Notes under the pieces: model-generated
What the model saw: the letters and a program-made list of their open reading frames with translations, nothing else
Database searches by the model: none
Told to the model about the DNA's origin: nothing
Assembly (NCBI GenBank): GCA_943357285.1
Contig: CALRGJ010000001.1
Span: forward strand, 124,001-188,000
Source: Candidatus Peribacteria bacterium
GTDB lineage: Bacteria; Patescibacteriota; Gracilibacteria; UBA1369; LOWO2-01-FULL-3
Length of the DNA: 64,000 nucleotides
Direction: 5' to 3'
Program-made: the position numbers and the translations under genes
Shown: one piece after another, positions 51,594-61,008 of the stretch
Numbering within the stretch: the first letter of the stretch is position 1
How the letters are laid out: the number at the start of each line of letters is the position of its first letter

Positions 51594-51715
51594 GGTGAAT
51601 CTGGCTTAATGGCTTGTTCTTGCAGCAGTTTAGCGGAAATTCCTTCGAGAGTCTACTTTTGGTTTTGGGGTGGTTGACGGACAGTAGTTTTTATGCGAGA
51701 ATGCCTCTCCTGTTT

Positions 51716-51721
51716 TATAAT
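51716..51721 (+). promoter_or_regulatory. -10 box giving a leaderless start for the 51729 gene
   Basis: Consensus TATAAT ends 7 nt before the ATG at 51729, so the transcript would begin at the start codon. A TTGACG lies at 51674-51679 but is too far away to be its -35. Confidence 0.5.
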
Positions 51722-51728
51722 TCAAATT

Positions 51729-52247
51729 ATGTCTATAAAAGGTTTAGATGATAGTGACGTATCGAGTCCTCTGGAGTTGGATGAGACTCCTACAATTAAA
51801 GATGTACGTTGGTCCCTTGATTTTAGGGGAGCTTCTATCCCAGCTGCTTCAAAGGATCCGGAAGCAATAAAGGCGGCTCTTGGTGCTCGTTTGAGAAGAA
51901 TTGATAAGGAGAGAGATAGAGATCCTTGGCTTGATACAGTGGGTGAGGTTCGCTCTATTTCCGAGAGTGTTAGAGCATTGACTGTGAATGTTGAGGTTCC
52001 AGCAGATGCAACTCATAAACTTGTTGGTGGCCTTTTTGAAGGTTCATATGTGAAAGATCCTCAAATATCTGAAGATCGTCAGGGATTTTGGGTAACTTTT
52101 GTTGAAGGTGTGCGTAAGGATAGGAGAGTGCTTACGAGTTTTGCAGATCTTGTGAAGGTTGATGGTTTTCCTGATTTGGATTTAGGAAAAATGTTAGCAC
52201 CTGGTAAGACCGGTTCATACATAGGACCAAGACCTCGCAGAAAGTAA
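51729..52247 (+). CDS. Unknown protein with KOW-like C-terminal domain, first of a tandem pair
   Basis: 172 residues, soluble. The C-terminal half (about 90-155) contains EVPADATHKLVGGLFEGSYV, then VTFVEGVRKDRRVLTSFADL. The layout (Gly-x-Phe-x-Gly, short loop, beta strand, closing hydrophobic 'L' segment) resembles a diverged KOW domain of the NusG/ribosomal type. The N-terminal half is charged (GARLRRIDKERDRDPW). The next gene has the same C-terminal block. ATG 51729 is fixed by the TATAAT directly upstream. Confidence 0.55.
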   Translation: MSIKGLDDSDVSSPLELDETPTIKDVRWSLDFRGASIPAASKDPEAIKAALGARLRRIDKERDRDPWLDTVGEVRSISESVRALTVNVEVPADATHKLVGGLFEGSYVKDPQISEDRQGFWVTFVEGVRKDRRVLTSFADLVKVDGFPDLDLGKMLAPGKTGSYIGPRPRRK

Positions 52248-52266
52248 AAATAATAATTTATATATT

Positions 52267-52746
52267 ATGAATAATGATGTTTTGACAGCAATGGATCACA
52301 ATTATGATGGTTCTGAGGGAGAAGATAATGTTCCGGAGCCTGTAACTCCTCCAGCTTCTAAGTACAAAAAAGGTGATTTTGCTGCGTTTAGGTTGAGGAT
52401 TCCCGGTGAAGATAGAGACCATAGAAATAAACCTAAAGGATCAAAAGGTAGAATTTTAAATCTTGAAGATCCACGTGATATATCTATTCGTAGGGCTTTA
52501 GATGCAGCTGAGATAAATAGGGAGCACGAAATTAGGAATCGTACACATTTTAGTATACGTAATACGATGCTAGAGATTGAGATTCCGGTAGGTGCTACTC
52601 ATGAAATTACTAATGGTGCGCTAAAAGGAGAATTTGCAGTGGTTACGGGTAGTGGGGAAAAAGGATCTATTAAGGTTTCTCTTCTTGGGGGAAGAAGAAA
52701 TGGGGCTACGGCTTTTATTATGCCTGCGGATTTGAAAAAACTATAA
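52267..52746 (+). CDS. Unknown protein with KOW-like C-terminal domain, second of a tandem pair
   Basis: 159 residues. Residues ~105-158 (IPVGATHEITNGALKGEFAV, then SIKVSLLGGRRNGATAFIM) align by eye with the preceding protein and with KOW domains (N-G-A-L-K-G-E-F). The N-terminal region is acidic, then Lys/Arg-rich (SKYKKGDFAAFRLRI). An RNA- or protein-binding role is suggested by KOW homology only. It follows the first paralogue by 19 bp and overlaps the convergent pgi by 6 bp. Confidence 0.55.
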   Translation: MNNDVLTAMDHNYDGSEGEDNVPEPVTPPASKYKKGDFAAFRLRIPGEDRDHRNKPKGSKGRILNLEDPRDISIRRALDAAEINREHEIRNRTHFSIRNTMLEIEIPVGATHEITNGALKGEFAVVTGSGEKGSIKVSLLGGRRNGATAFIMPADLKKL

Positions 52747-53988
52747 TTTCAGCAACGCTTCTTTTGTGAGCTTTTTGCTGAGCTCGACGCCTGGTTGATC
52801 GAAGGTGTTGATGTTGAACATTTCGCCGAGGAAAGCGGTGGCGCCTTCGAAGAGCATGAATAGTGCACCGATATTTTCTTCGTTTATTTCATCGATTTTT
52901 ATGGTGAAATTTGGACGGTTGTTTTTTGTCAGAGCAGAGGCTGTGGCGTCTTTTTCTATTTGAAGAAGTTGATTGAAAGTAATGTTTTTATCGAGATAAT
53001 CGAGGTCTTTATTTCCTTTATGTGCCTTCGGAATTTTGAGAATAGGTTTCAATTTTTCCACTTCGATGAAGATGAAAAGTTTGTCATTTGGACCTTCATT
53101 GTAGAGTTGTAATTGAGAATGTTGATCGGTGACGCCGAGGGCATTTACAGGAGTAATTCCGACATTGACGATTTCTTGTTCGAGATTAAATTTTTTGCCG
53201 ATGCTTTCAGCGAGGAGTTGGCGATACCAATCAGCCATGCGTGAAAGTTTCTGTGCGTAAGGGATCATTACGTTGATGGATTTTCCTTTTTTAGCGAGGT
53301 CGTATTGGATTTTTGCCAATTGAAAAGGAAGGTTTGTTTTAGTGTTTTTTGAAAGAAATTGATCGCGCATTTTTTTAGCGCCGGAGAGTATTTTTTCGAT
53401 TTTTATATCGAGTAATGCGGCTGGCAAAAGTCCTACCGGAGTGAGTACTGAAAATCTTCCTCCAACGTTTTCTGGAATTTCAAAAGATGGAATTTTTTCT
53501 TCGTTAGCAATTTTTCGGAGTAGTCCTTTTTCTGGATCAGTAATGAAAACAAAATGTTTTTTTGGATCGAGTTTTTTCTTATTAATTTTGTTGCGGAAAT
53601 AAAAATATTGAGACATTGTTTCCGGTGTAGTTCCGGACTTTGTTACTACGAGAAAAAGTGTGGTTTTGTAATCGATAACTTCTTCAGTCTCAGCCAAAAC
53701 TACAGGGTCGATATTATCTAATACTATGAGTTTTTTTTCTTTGAAAAGATGCTTGAAACTTTGTTCTAAACAAATAGGACCGAGAGATGATCCGCCAATT
53801 CCGAGTAATACAAAATGTTTATATTTTTTGCGTGCAGTCTTTGCGAATTTCAAAACTGCTTTGGCAGTTTTTTTATCATCAACAATTTTGTAAAATCCTT
53901 GTTTTCTGGTTTTTACAGCTTCAATGTAGGCGCCAATATTGCCTTCTAAATTTTGTGATCCTAAATTTTTTAGGTCAAATTTAATCAT
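52741..53988 (-). CDS. pgi: Glucose-6-phosphate isomerase
   Basis: Interconverts glucose 6-phosphate and fructose 6-phosphate. The 415-residue protein has [16 protein letters not shown], the sugar-phosphate serine/threonine loop [13 protein letters not shown], signature [20 protein letters not shown] and the C-terminal [13 protein letters not shown] 53988 is chosen because its first bases overlap the tal stop codon (ATGA), a coupled arrangement; an ATG eight codons upstream lies inside tal. It belongs to the shorter bacterial form. Confidence 0.94.
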   Translation of the reverse strand: MIKFDLKNLGSQNLEGNIGAYIEAVKTRKQGFYKIVDDKKTAKAVLKFAKTARKKYKHFVLLGIGGSSLGPICLEQSFKHLFKEKKLIVLDNIDPVVLAETEEVIDYKTTLFLVVTKSGTTPETMSQYFYFRNKINKKKLDPKKHFVFITDPEKGLLRKIANEEKIPSFEIPENVGGRFSVLTPVGLLPAALLDIKIEKILSGAKKMRDQFLSKNTKTNLPFQLAKIQYDLAKKGKSINVMIPYAQKLSRMADWYRQLLAESIGKKFNLEQEIVNVGITPVNALGVTDQHSQLQLYNEGPNDKLFIFIEVEKLKPILKIPKAHKGNKDLDYLDKNITFNQLLQIEKDATASALTKNNRPNFTIKIDEINEENIGALFMLFEGATAFLGEMFNINTFDQPGVELSKKLTKEALLKL

Positions 53989-54635
53989 TGTTTGTTTTTT
54001 ACTTTCTCCCAATCGTCCATGAATTTTTTGATTCCGGAGTCGGTGAGTGGGTGATGAACTAATTGTTCGAAAACGGCTGGAGGCATTGTGCCGATGTCTG
54101 CGCCAAGTTTTGCAGCTTCGATTACATGACGTGGATGACGAATGCTGGCAACTAGTACTTTAGTTGGAAATTTATAGTTCTGAAAAATTTTCACAATGTC
54201 AGCGATGAGAGCCATGCCATCTTCAGAAATATCATCGAGACGTCCGATGAAAGGACTAATAAGTGTGGCTCCGGCTTTAGCGGCTAAAATGGCTTGTCCT
54301 GCAGAAAAAATTAAAGTTACATTTGTCTTAATTCCTTCTTTGCTTAGAACTGAAACTGCTTGAAGACCGGCAGCTGTCATTGGTACTTTTACGTAAATGT
54401 TTTTAGCCCATTTAGCGTAAGCGCGACCTTCTTTGAGCATGCCGTCTAAATCAGTACTGATTACTTCTGAGCTGATAGGACCTTTGACTACTTCAGCAAT
54501 TTCTTTTATACGTTTTTCTAGAGAGACTCCTTCTTTAGCTATTAGTGATGGATTTGTAGTAACTCCATCAATAATTCCCCAAGTGGAATATTTTTTAATG
54601 TCTTCGATGTTTGCGGTGTCGAGGAAGAATTGCAT
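53985..54635 (-). CDS. tal: Transaldolase (short TalC type)
   Basis: Transfers dihydroxyacetone units in the non-oxidative pentose phosphate pathway. The 216-residue protein has the TalC-type signature [30 protein letters not shown], the Schiff-base lysine in [13 protein letters not shown] and [20 protein letters not shown]. Short members include transaldolases and fructose-6-phosphate aldolases; the pathway context favours transaldolase. Coupled to pgi downstream. Its promoter shares an inverted repeat with the divergent SLH gene. Confidence 0.92.
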   Translation of the reverse strand: MQFFLDTANIEDIKKYSTWGIIDGVTTNPSLIAKEGVSLEKRIKEIAEVVKGPISSEVISTDLDGMLKEGRAYAKWAKNIYVKVPMTAAGLQAVSVLSKEGIKTNVTLIFSAGQAILAAKAGATLISPFIGRLDDISEDGMALIADIVKIFQNYKFPTKVLVASIRHPRHVIEAAKLGADIGTMPPAVFEQLVHHPLTDSGIKKFMDDWEKVKNKQ

Positions 54636-54663
54636 AAAAGTTGGTTTAAGGCCTGTTGAATTT

Positions 54664-54729
54664 AATATAGGTTAATTGAAATGTAGCGGCAAGTGTTCCT
54701 TGCCGTATGCCTAAGGTGTCAGGTATATT
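54664..54729. promoter_or_regulatory. Divergent promoters of tal-pgi and the SLH gene sharing a palindromic operator
   Basis: Minus strand: -35 TTGCCG (54692-54687) and -10 TATATT (54669-54664), 17 bp apart, for tal. Plus strand: -35 TTGCCG (54700-54705) and -10 TATATT (54724-54729), 18 bp apart, for the 54762 gene. The two -35 boxes are the ends of the perfect inverted repeat CGGCAAG-TGTTC-CTTGCCG (54687-54705). A dimeric regulator bound there could control both directions. Confidence 0.7.
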
Positions 54730-54761
54730 TCATTTATGTTTTCTATTAAAAACAAATCCTC

Positions 54762-56405
54762 ATGAAAAAATTTATTAGATTGTTACTTGTAGGAGTAATG
54801 ATGCTTCAAATTAACACCACTTCTTTTGCCATAGCTGGATTGAGTGATATATCCGGTCATAAATATCAGACGGCTATTCAATATCTATATTCAAACGGTA
54901 TTATCAATGGTTATTCAGACTTAACTTTTAAGCCTGATAATGAAATCAATCGTGCGGAGCTTTTGAAAATTTTAGTTGGTGGTGCTGGATATAATCCAAG
55001 TGAATTGGTTTATAAAAATTGTTTTCCTGATGTGAAAACCGAGTGGTATGCAAAATATGTTTGTTTTGCGAAAGATAAAAATTGGGTTAAGGGTTATGAT
55101 GATGGTCTTTTTAGACCTGAAAAGCCTGCTATGAAAGTAGAATCAATGAAAATGCTTCTAAATTCTCAAGGTTTCCCGATTCAAGAAAGCGTTGTAGGTA
55201 AATCTATTTATAGCGATGTAGATTTTTCTAAGTGGTTTGGTCCATATATGTTTGTGGCTGAAGCTATGGATATTGTGGATATTGCCGGAAACAAATATTT
55301 GCCTATGGATTTTGTAACTAGAGGAGAAGTTAGTGATAATATTTATCGTGCGATGTTAATTCTTAAGCAACAGGTTGGTAGTTTTGATCAAGTGGTTGTC
55401 GACAAAGTGGTAAATGATCCTGTCGTGAATCCGCCAGTTGTAGATCAACAATTTGATGCTCCGGTGTTGACGGTAAGTTCAACTAATCCTAATTCCGTTT
55501 TGCTTAAATGGAATGTTCCTGTGAAAACGGGGAATAGTGCTTTGAAGTCTTATGTAGTGGAATATAAGGTGGGGAATGATGTTGATTACACCAGCTCTAC
55601 TATTTCAGTGGAATATTATAACGCTGAGCTTAAGACAAATGGTGGAATAATTTTCACAAGTCTTCCTGCTACTATGTATCACTTTAGGGTGAAAGCGTTG
55701 AATACTGGTGGCGAAAGTGGTTCTTATTCCAATGTTGAAACTCTTACTACTGCACAGCCTTTAGAACCTGCAGCTCCAACTGTAGAAAAAGTTTCTCAGA
55801 CATTTTCCAGTGTCACTTTGAAAGTTATTTTTCCAAAATACACTGGTGATAGTGCTTTAGATACAGTTTCAGAGAGCTTCATTAATCCTAATGATGGATC
55901 AGGCCAGTCCGGTTCTTCAGGTATTGCGGCTAATAATCTTGGGGATAGTTATACTGTTACGTATCAACTTTTTCCAGATAAAACCAAGTTGGAACAGCCT
56001 ACTTATGAATTTAATTTTTGGGTAACTAATAAGAATGGACGTGTGGGAAGTAAGGTTATAGCAAAGATTGATGGACTTTCTGTGAATCCAGATAGGCCTA
56101 CTGTTACTACTTCTAAAATTGCTAAAAATAGTGTTGATTTCAATGTGAAGAAGCCGGACTACTATGGTAGTAGCCCTATTACTGAATATTTTTTCAATCT
56201 TGATTCTTCTTCTAAGCCGGGAGAAAATATTTCTTCAGGTGGAAGCTATAGCAAAGCGTTTTTCGAGAATGATATGCAAGGAATTCTCTCTGTTGGGAAT
56301 ATGCTTTCTCCAAATACAACTTATACTATTAGTTTTTGGGTTAAAAATTCAGATGGCAGGGTGAGCGATAAGGTGACAAAAACCGTGACTACAAGCGCAA
56401 ATTAA
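54762..56405 (+). CDS. SLH-domain surface protein with fibronectin type III domains
   Basis: 547 residues. A signal peptide (MKKFIRLLLVGVMMLQINTT, cleaved near 22-26) is followed by three S-layer-homology repeats (about 27-200; AIQYLYSNGIINGYSDLTFK, FAKDKNWVKGYDDGLFRPEK). These anchor proteins to the cell wall or its secondary polymers. Residues ~230-335 form a fibronectin III domain (PNSVLLKWNVPVKTGNSALK), with two more FN3-like units to the C-terminus. It is a likely cell-surface structural or adhesive protein. A methyltransferase gene follows after 10 bp. Confidence 0.88.
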   Translation: MKKFIRLLLVGVMMLQINTTSFAIAGLSDISGHKYQTAIQYLYSNGIINGYSDLTFKPDNEINRAELLKILVGGAGYNPSELVYKNCFPDVKTEWYAKYVCFAKDKNWVKGYDDGLFRPEKPAMKVESMKMLLNSQGFPIQESVVGKSIYSDVDFSKWFGPYMFVAEAMDIVDIAGNKYLPMDFVTRGEVSDNIYRAMLILKQQVGSFDQVVVDKVVNDPVVNPPVVDQQFDAPVLTVSSTNPNSVLLKWNVPVKTGNSALKSYVVEYKVGNDVDYTSSTISVEYYNAELKTNGGIIFTSLPATMYHFRVKALNTGGESGSYSNVETLTTAQPLEPAAPTVEKVSQTFSSVTLKVIFPKYTGDSALDTVSESFINPNDGSGQSGSSGIAANNLGDSYTVTYQLFPDKTKLEQPTYEFNFWVTNKNGRVGSKVIAKIDGLSVNPDRPTVTTSKIAKNSVDFNVKKPDYYGSSPITEYFFNLDSSSKPGENISSGGSYSKAFFENDMQGILSVGNMLSPNTTYTISFWVKNSDGRVSDKVTKTVTTSAN

Positions 56406-56415
56406 TACACCATGA

Positions 56416-57114
56416 ATGCCGTATAATAAGAAGGTTATCTATAATAAGAAGCAGATTGAAATTACTATGAATTCCGATGCGGATGCATCAGTTTTTAGTG
56501 AGATATTTCATGAAAGAGAATATAAGATGCTTGAGCCTGTAATTATGAAGGCGAAGAGTCCAATTATAGATATTGGTGCACATGCCGGAATGTTTTCAAT
56601 ATATTGTTCAGCACTAAATCCAAAAATGCAGATTTTTGCTTATGAGCCGGATGAGGATAATTTTTCTGCCATGAAGTATAATTTGCAACTAAATAATGTG
56701 AAAAATGTGACAGCCAAAAATGTGGCTGTCGGTGCAAAAATTGAGGAAAGGACTTTGTATATTAGTAATGACTCTCATAATCATTCTTTGCTGAGTGCTG
56801 AGGCGGCAGGTGACTTTTCCGGTGAAGAAAAGTTGGTGAACGTAGTGACTTTTGAAAGAATTTTAGAGCAGAATAGATTGGCTAGCGTGAGCTTGGTAAA
56901 GATGGATTGCGAAGGAGCTGAGTTTGAAATTTTAGAAAATTTGTCGGCTGAGGCTTTTGCCGTGGTGGAAAATTTTTATGTGGAGTGTCATCGTTATACT
57001 TATGAAATGAATCCTGATAAGTTGCGGGATATTTTTCAAAAGCATGGATTTAAGGTGGAGATGTGGTCAAACCACTATGATAAAAGAATGGGATTTATTT
57101 TTGCGAAGAGATAG
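56416..57114 (+). CDS. FkbM-family methyltransferase
   Basis: The 232-residue SAM-dependent methyltransferase has the glycine-rich motif I IIDIGAHAGMFSIYC near residue 50, the acidic strand end FAYEPDEDNFSAMK and the FkbM-type VSLVKMDCEGAEFEILENL. FkbM enzymes methylate hydroxyl groups of natural products or sugars. Position directly after an SLH protein gene suggests modification of a surface glycan or glycoprotein, which is inference. No signal peptide. The gene has no obvious promoter of its own beyond the preceding unit. Confidence 0.85.
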   Translation: MPYNKKVIYNKKQIEITMNSDADASVFSEIFHEREYKMLEPVIMKAKSPIIDIGAHAGMFSIYCSALNPKMQIFAYEPDEDNFSAMKYNLQLNNVKNVTAKNVAVGAKIEERTLYISNDSHNHSLLSAEAAGDFSGEEKLVNVVTFERILEQNRLASVSLVKMDCEGAEFEILENLSAEAFAVVENFYVECHRYTYEMNPDKLRDIFQKHGFKVEMWSNHYDKRMGFIFAKR

Positions 57115-57149
57115 GGTGTTTTATTGAGTAAAATAAGGTGAACAGCGCT

Positions 57150-57178
57150 TTGACTAAAGTGTATATTTATGTTATAAT
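57150..57178 (+). promoter_or_regulatory. Promoter of the 57212 SLH gene
   Basis: -35 TTGACT (57150-57155) and consensus -10 TATAAT (57173-57178), 17 bp apart, with a ~27-nt AT-rich leader. One of the strongest promoters in the window. Confidence 0.85.
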
Positions 57179-57211
57179 ATATTTAAATTTATATCTAATA
57201 ACAAAAACAAA

Positions 57212-58156
57212 ATGAAGCAAAAAGGCAAAATTTTTATTGGAGTGGCGGTGGTTGCTGCTGTTCTGGCAGGGTCATATTTTCTTAATGTCGGTGGATTACA
57301 AGGTTGTATTGGTAGGGGATGCGCACAAAGATCTTCTGCTTTGAAGACTGTGCCGTTAGATTTTGCTATTACTGGTGAATCTATGGATCCAAGCAGTTCA
57401 GGCAAAGCCTATCACTACATGACGGTGTTTTTTAAGAATACTGCTCCTGTTTCTACCACGGCAGATTTGTCTTTTACTATTGATGGTAAGGAAGTGGCTC
57501 CTATGTATGCAATGGATAAGGTGAAGAATACAACTGCTTATATTTCTAATGACATACTTCTATCAAGTTTTTGTAAGGGTCATAGAATTTATGCTCCACA
57601 GTTAATGTTTATAATTGATAAAGATAACAAGATTGCTGAAAGTGACGAAACTAACAATTCAATGGCTGTTGATGCAACTACGGATTGTGTTACTACTGAT
57701 GCGACAACTCGTGGAGAATTTATGCAAGGATTGGCTATTAGAATGACACAGCTGAACGGAGAGGATCTTTCTAAGTACAATAAGGTTGTTTTCTCTGATG
57801 TTCCAGCTAATTCAGTGTATTTGAGTGGTGTAGATTATTTGTATGAACATGGAGTGGTGAAGGGATATATGGATGGTAAAGTAGGTATAGACAATACTAT
57901 GTCTAGGGCAGAAGCTGTTAAAATTATGGTAGCTGTTGCTGGTCTTCCTCTTGGAGATTTGAATCCTCCACATCCTTATGCTGATGTGTCTAATATAAAC
58001 ACTTGGTATTATCAATATATTAAGGGTGCAGTAACGAAGGATCCTACAAATATAGGAGTTACCGATGTTAAGCCTTATGCTGGTCTAAATTTTAGACCTA
58101 ATGAGTCAATAACAAATATTGAAGCAAAGGTGATGATGAATGCGATTGGTAAATAG
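57212..58156 (+). CDS. Membrane-anchored protein with CARDB-like and SLH domains
   Basis: 314 residues. A signal anchor (about 5-24, IFIGVAVVAAVLAGSYFLNV) is followed by a beta-sandwich of CARDB type (about 48-150). That domain has the hallmark DKDNKIAESDETNNSMAV and four nearby Cys that could form disulphides. Two SLH-like repeats follow (about 165-314; YLYEHGVVKGYMDGKVGIDN). It is likely a surface protein of the same envelope layer as the 54762 product. A strong promoter precedes it and an intrinsic terminator follows. Confidence 0.8.
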   Translation: MKQKGKIFIGVAVVAAVLAGSYFLNVGGLQGCIGRGCAQRSSALKTVPLDFAITGESMDPSSSGKAYHYMTVFFKNTAPVSTTADLSFTIDGKEVAPMYAMDKVKNTTAYISNDILLSSFCKGHRIYAPQLMFIIDKDNKIAESDETNNSMAVDATTDCVTTDATTRGEFMQGLAIRMTQLNGEDLSKYNKVVFSDVPANSVYLSGVDYLYEHGVVKGYMDGKVGIDNTMSRAEAVKIMVAVAGLPLGDLNPPHPYADVSNINTWYYQYIKGAVTKDPTNIGVTDVKPYAGLNFRPNESITNIEAKVMMNAIGK

Positions 58157-58171
58157 GAAAACTTTTTAAAG

Positions 58172-58206
58172 GAGCCCTGCTTTAAAGAGCGGGGCTCTTT
58201 TATTTG
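58172..58206 (+). terminator. Terminator of the 57212 gene
   Basis: GAGCCCTGC/GCGGGGCTC stem (one G-U) with an 8-nt loop, followed by TTTTATTTG. It separates the SLH gene from the phosphoketolase unit. Confidence 0.9.
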
Positions 58207-58218
58207 TAGGCGATAGTT

Positions 58219-58247
58219 TTTACAATCTGGCTTGTAGGTGTTATTCT
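58219..58247 (+). promoter_or_regulatory. Phosphoketolase promoter
   Basis: -35 TTTACA (58219-58224) and -10 TATTCT (58242-58247), 17 bp apart, ~26 nt before the ATG at 58280. It argues against an upstream GTG start at 58238. Confidence 0.65.
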
Positions 58248-58279
58248 CTCACGTAGAGTTATTTCCTCAAATTTCTCCT

Positions 58280-60646
58280 ATGAATAAGAATGATCAAAAG
58301 TTTCTGCAGTGGCAGAAAAAATATCGCCGGTTTGTTGATTATATTGCTGCAGCTTCTTTGTATTTGAAAGATAATTATTTGTTGCGCGAGCCTTTAAAGC
58401 CGGAAGATTTTAAGCCGCGTATTTTGGGTCACTGGGGTACTGTTCCAGGACTTAATTTTATTTATTCCAATTTGAATTATTTAATTTGGAAACATAAATG
58501 TGAAATGATGTTTATTGTGGGGCCTGGGCATGGCGCGCCGGCGGTACTTGCGAATCTTTTTATGGAAGGAACGATGGGTGAATTTTATAAGGAGTTTAAA
58601 GTTGATGAAAAAGGTTTGGGAAGAATGATACACGATTTTAGCTGGCCACATACGCACTTTCCTAGTCACGTGACTCCTGGTGTTCCTGGATCTATTCTTG
58701 AGGGAGGAGAACTTGGTTATAGTCTTGCAACGGCTTATGGTGCGGTAATGGATAATCCAAATTTGATTGCTACGGTGGTTGTCGGTGATGGCGAAGCGGA
58801 GACCGGTCCTACTGCTACCGCTTGGCATAGTAATAAGTTTTTGAATCCAAAAACTTCCGGAGCTGTGTTGCCGATTGTGCATATAAACGGTTACAAAATT
58901 TCTAATCCGACACTTTACGGAACAATGAGCGACGCGGAATTAAAGGCTTTATTTACAGGTTATGGATATGAGCCAATGATTGTGAATGATGCAAAAAATC
59001 CGGATATAAAAATGATGGAGGTTTTGGAAAAAGCTTATCAACAAATTCGTGAAGTGCAGATGTTGGCGCGTAAAAAAGGAATTATTAATAAGCCAAAATG
59101 GCCGGTGATTTTATTGCGTTCACCAAAAGGATGGAATGGAATTCATGAATATCATAACCATTTGGTGGAGGGGTCTTTTCATTCTCATGGTATTCCGGTG
59201 GAACATCCAAGCGTGGATAAAGGTGCGCTTGTGGCAATTGATTCATGGCTTAAATCTTATAATGTTGAAGAGCTTGTTGATAAGAAAGGTAAGCCGAAAA
59301 AAGAACTTTTTGAATTTGTTCCGAAGTCTAAATATCGCATGGGAATGAATCGTCACACAATAGGTGGAAGTTTGTTCAAAGCTTTGAAAATTCCAAAATT
59401 GGAAAAATATGAATTGAAAATTGAAAGAAGAGGGCAGCTGATGGCAAGTAGTATTGCTCAGTCTTCAAAATTGCTACGCGATGTGTTCAAAGCTAATAAG
59501 GATAATTTTAGAATGATGTGTCCTGATGAATTTGAATCTAATAAATTAGGCGTGGTTTTCGAAGAAACAAAAAGAGCTTACATGTGGCCGATTAAAAAAA
59601 CTGATGAGAATATTGCGGTGGATGGTCGTGTGATGGAGATGCTTAGTGAACACACACTTCAGGGCTGGATGCAGGGATATATTCTTACCGGACGTCATGG
59701 GATTTTTGCGACTTATGAAGCTTTTGGAATTATTATTTCCAGCATGATTGATCAATATGCAAAATTCTTGAAACAGAGTTTTAAGGTGAGCTGGAGAAAG
59801 CCTGTGGCGAGTGCAATTTATTTACTGACAAGTTTGGGTTGGAGACAGGATCACAATGGTTATTCACATCAGAATCCTAGTTTTATCTCTAACGTTTTGC
59901 AGAAACATGGAAAATTTAGTCAGCTATATTTTCCTTCGGATGCGAATAGTTTATTGGTAGCTTATGAGGAGACTTTGAAGCGCAAAAATGCAATCTGTGT
60001 AATCGTCGCAGGAAAGACTGATTTGCCGCAGTGGCTTACGTTGAAGGAAGCGCGAGAGCAGGCTAAAGCTGGTATAGGAATTTGGGATTGGGTAGGCGGA
60101 AAAGAAGCCACTGAAAGTCCTGATGTTGTGCTAGCTTCTTGTGGGGATTATGTTACCAGAGAGGCTTTGTTTGGAGTGAAGCTTTGTAAAGAATTGGTGC
60201 CGGAATTGAAGATCCGTTATGTGAATGTTTCTGAATTAACTTCGATAGGTCTTGGTGATTATTGTTCTCATGGGCAAAATTGCCTTACGAAAGAAGGACT
60301 TAATCATTACCTGACTAGAGATAGAAAAGTGATTTTTAATTATCATGGATATGTTAATGATGTGGAGCAAATTTTGTGGCCATATACCAGTTCAGAGAGG
60401 TTTATAATTCATGGTTATAAAGAAGAAGGTTCTACTACTACACCTTTTGATATGGCGGTGGCTAATGGTGTGAGTTGTTATCATGTAGCGATGGATTTGA
60501 TTCGTGAAGGTGCGAAAAATAATCATGCTGTTGCTGCAAAGCGCGATGCAGTTATTGATATTTTGAGACAAAAAATTGCTGTTCATCAAGAATATATTTG
60601 TAGATTTGGAAATGATCCTGATGATATAAATAAGATGAGATGGTAA
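58280..60646 (+). CDS. xfp: Xylulose-5-phosphate/fructose-6-phosphate phosphoketolase
   Basis: Phosphorolytically cleaves xylulose 5-phosphate (and often fructose 6-phosphate) to acetyl phosphate and an aldose phosphate. The 788-residue protein is the usual size. Motifs: family signature [19 protein letters not shown]-binding [35 protein letters not shown], and C-terminal [17 protein letters not shown]. With zwf, gnd, tkt and tal it gives a route from glucose 6-phosphate to acetyl phosphate and ATP. msrB overlaps its last 7 bp, so they are co-transcribed. Confidence 0.95.
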   Translation: MNKNDQKFLQWQKKYRRFVDYIAAASLYLKDNYLLREPLKPEDFKPRILGHWGTVPGLNFIYSNLNYLIWKHKCEMMFIVGPGHGAPAVLANLFMEGTMGEFYKEFKVDEKGLGRMIHDFSWPHTHFPSHVTPGVPGSILEGGELGYSLATAYGAVMDNPNLIATVVVGDGEAETGPTATAWHSNKFLNPKTSGAVLPIVHINGYKISNPTLYGTMSDAELKALFTGYGYEPMIVNDAKNPDIKMMEVLEKAYQQIREVQMLARKKGIINKPKWPVILLRSPKGWNGIHEYHNHLVEGSFHSHGIPVEHPSVDKGALVAIDSWLKSYNVEELVDKKGKPKKELFEFVPKSKYRMGMNRHTIGGSLFKALKIPKLEKYELKIERRGQLMASSIAQSSKLLRDVFKANKDNFRMMCPDEFESNKLGVVFEETKRAYMWPIKKTDENIAVDGRVMEMLSEHTLQGWMQGYILTGRHGIFATYEAFGIIISSMIDQYAKFLKQSFKVSWRKPVASAIYLLTSLGWRQDHNGYSHQNPSFISNVLQKHGKFSQLYFPSDANSLLVAYEETLKRKNAICVIVAGKTDLPQWLTLKEAREQAKAGIGIWDWVGGKEATESPDVVLASCGDYVTREALFGVKLCKELVPELKIRYVNVSELTSIGLGDYCSHGQNCLTKEGLNHYLTRDRKVIFNYHGYVNDVEQILWPYTSSERFIIHGYKEEGSTTTPFDMAVANGVSCYHVAMDLIREGAKNNHAVAAKRDAVIDILRQKIAVHQEYICRFGNDPDDINKMRW

Positions 60647-61005
60647 AATTTAATGATCTTACTCCGGAAGAGGAGAGAGTGATTGTCTATAAAGGCACGG
60701 AGAGGCCATTTACTGGCGAATATGAAGATTTTTATATTGAAGGCACTTATATGTGTCGACGTTGTGATACTCCTCTTTATACGTCAGATAGTAAGTTCCA
60801 TTCTGGTTGTGGATGGCCGAGTTTTGATCAGGAGATTCCTGGCGCTGTGAAGAAAACTTTGGATTCTGATGGAATGCGGACGGAAATTACTTGTATGAAT
60901 TGTGGTGGGCATTTGGGGCATATGTTTGAAGGAGAAAAATATACCGCGAAAAATACACGACACTGTGTGAATTCGCTTTCTTTGAAATTTGTTCCTAAGA
61001 AATAA
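60640..61005 (+). CDS. msrB: Peptide methionine (R)-S-oxide reductase
   Basis: Repairs methionine-R-sulfoxide in proteins. The 121-residue protein has the zinc-binding pairs [20 protein letters not shown] (first pair) and [12 protein letters not shown], the conserved GWPSFDQEI and the catalytic-Cys region [12 protein letters not shown]. The ATG lies inside the end of the phosphoketolase gene (7-bp overlap), and msrA follows after 3 bp. The MsrB-MsrA pair is thus in the central-metabolism transcript. Confidence 0.95.
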   Translation: MVKFNDLTPEEERVIVYKGTERPFTGEYEDFYIEGTYMCRRCDTPLYTSDSKFHSGCGWPSFDQEIPGAVKKTLDSDGMRTEITCMNCGGHLGHMFEGEKYTAKNTRHCVNSLSLKFVPKK

Positions 61006-61008
61006 TTT

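Noticed and set aside
54762-58156. Flagellar or pilus cluster from the surface genes
   Set aside because: Only SLH, FN3 and CARDB-like domains are present; no pilin, prepilin peptidase or flagellin motifs were seen.
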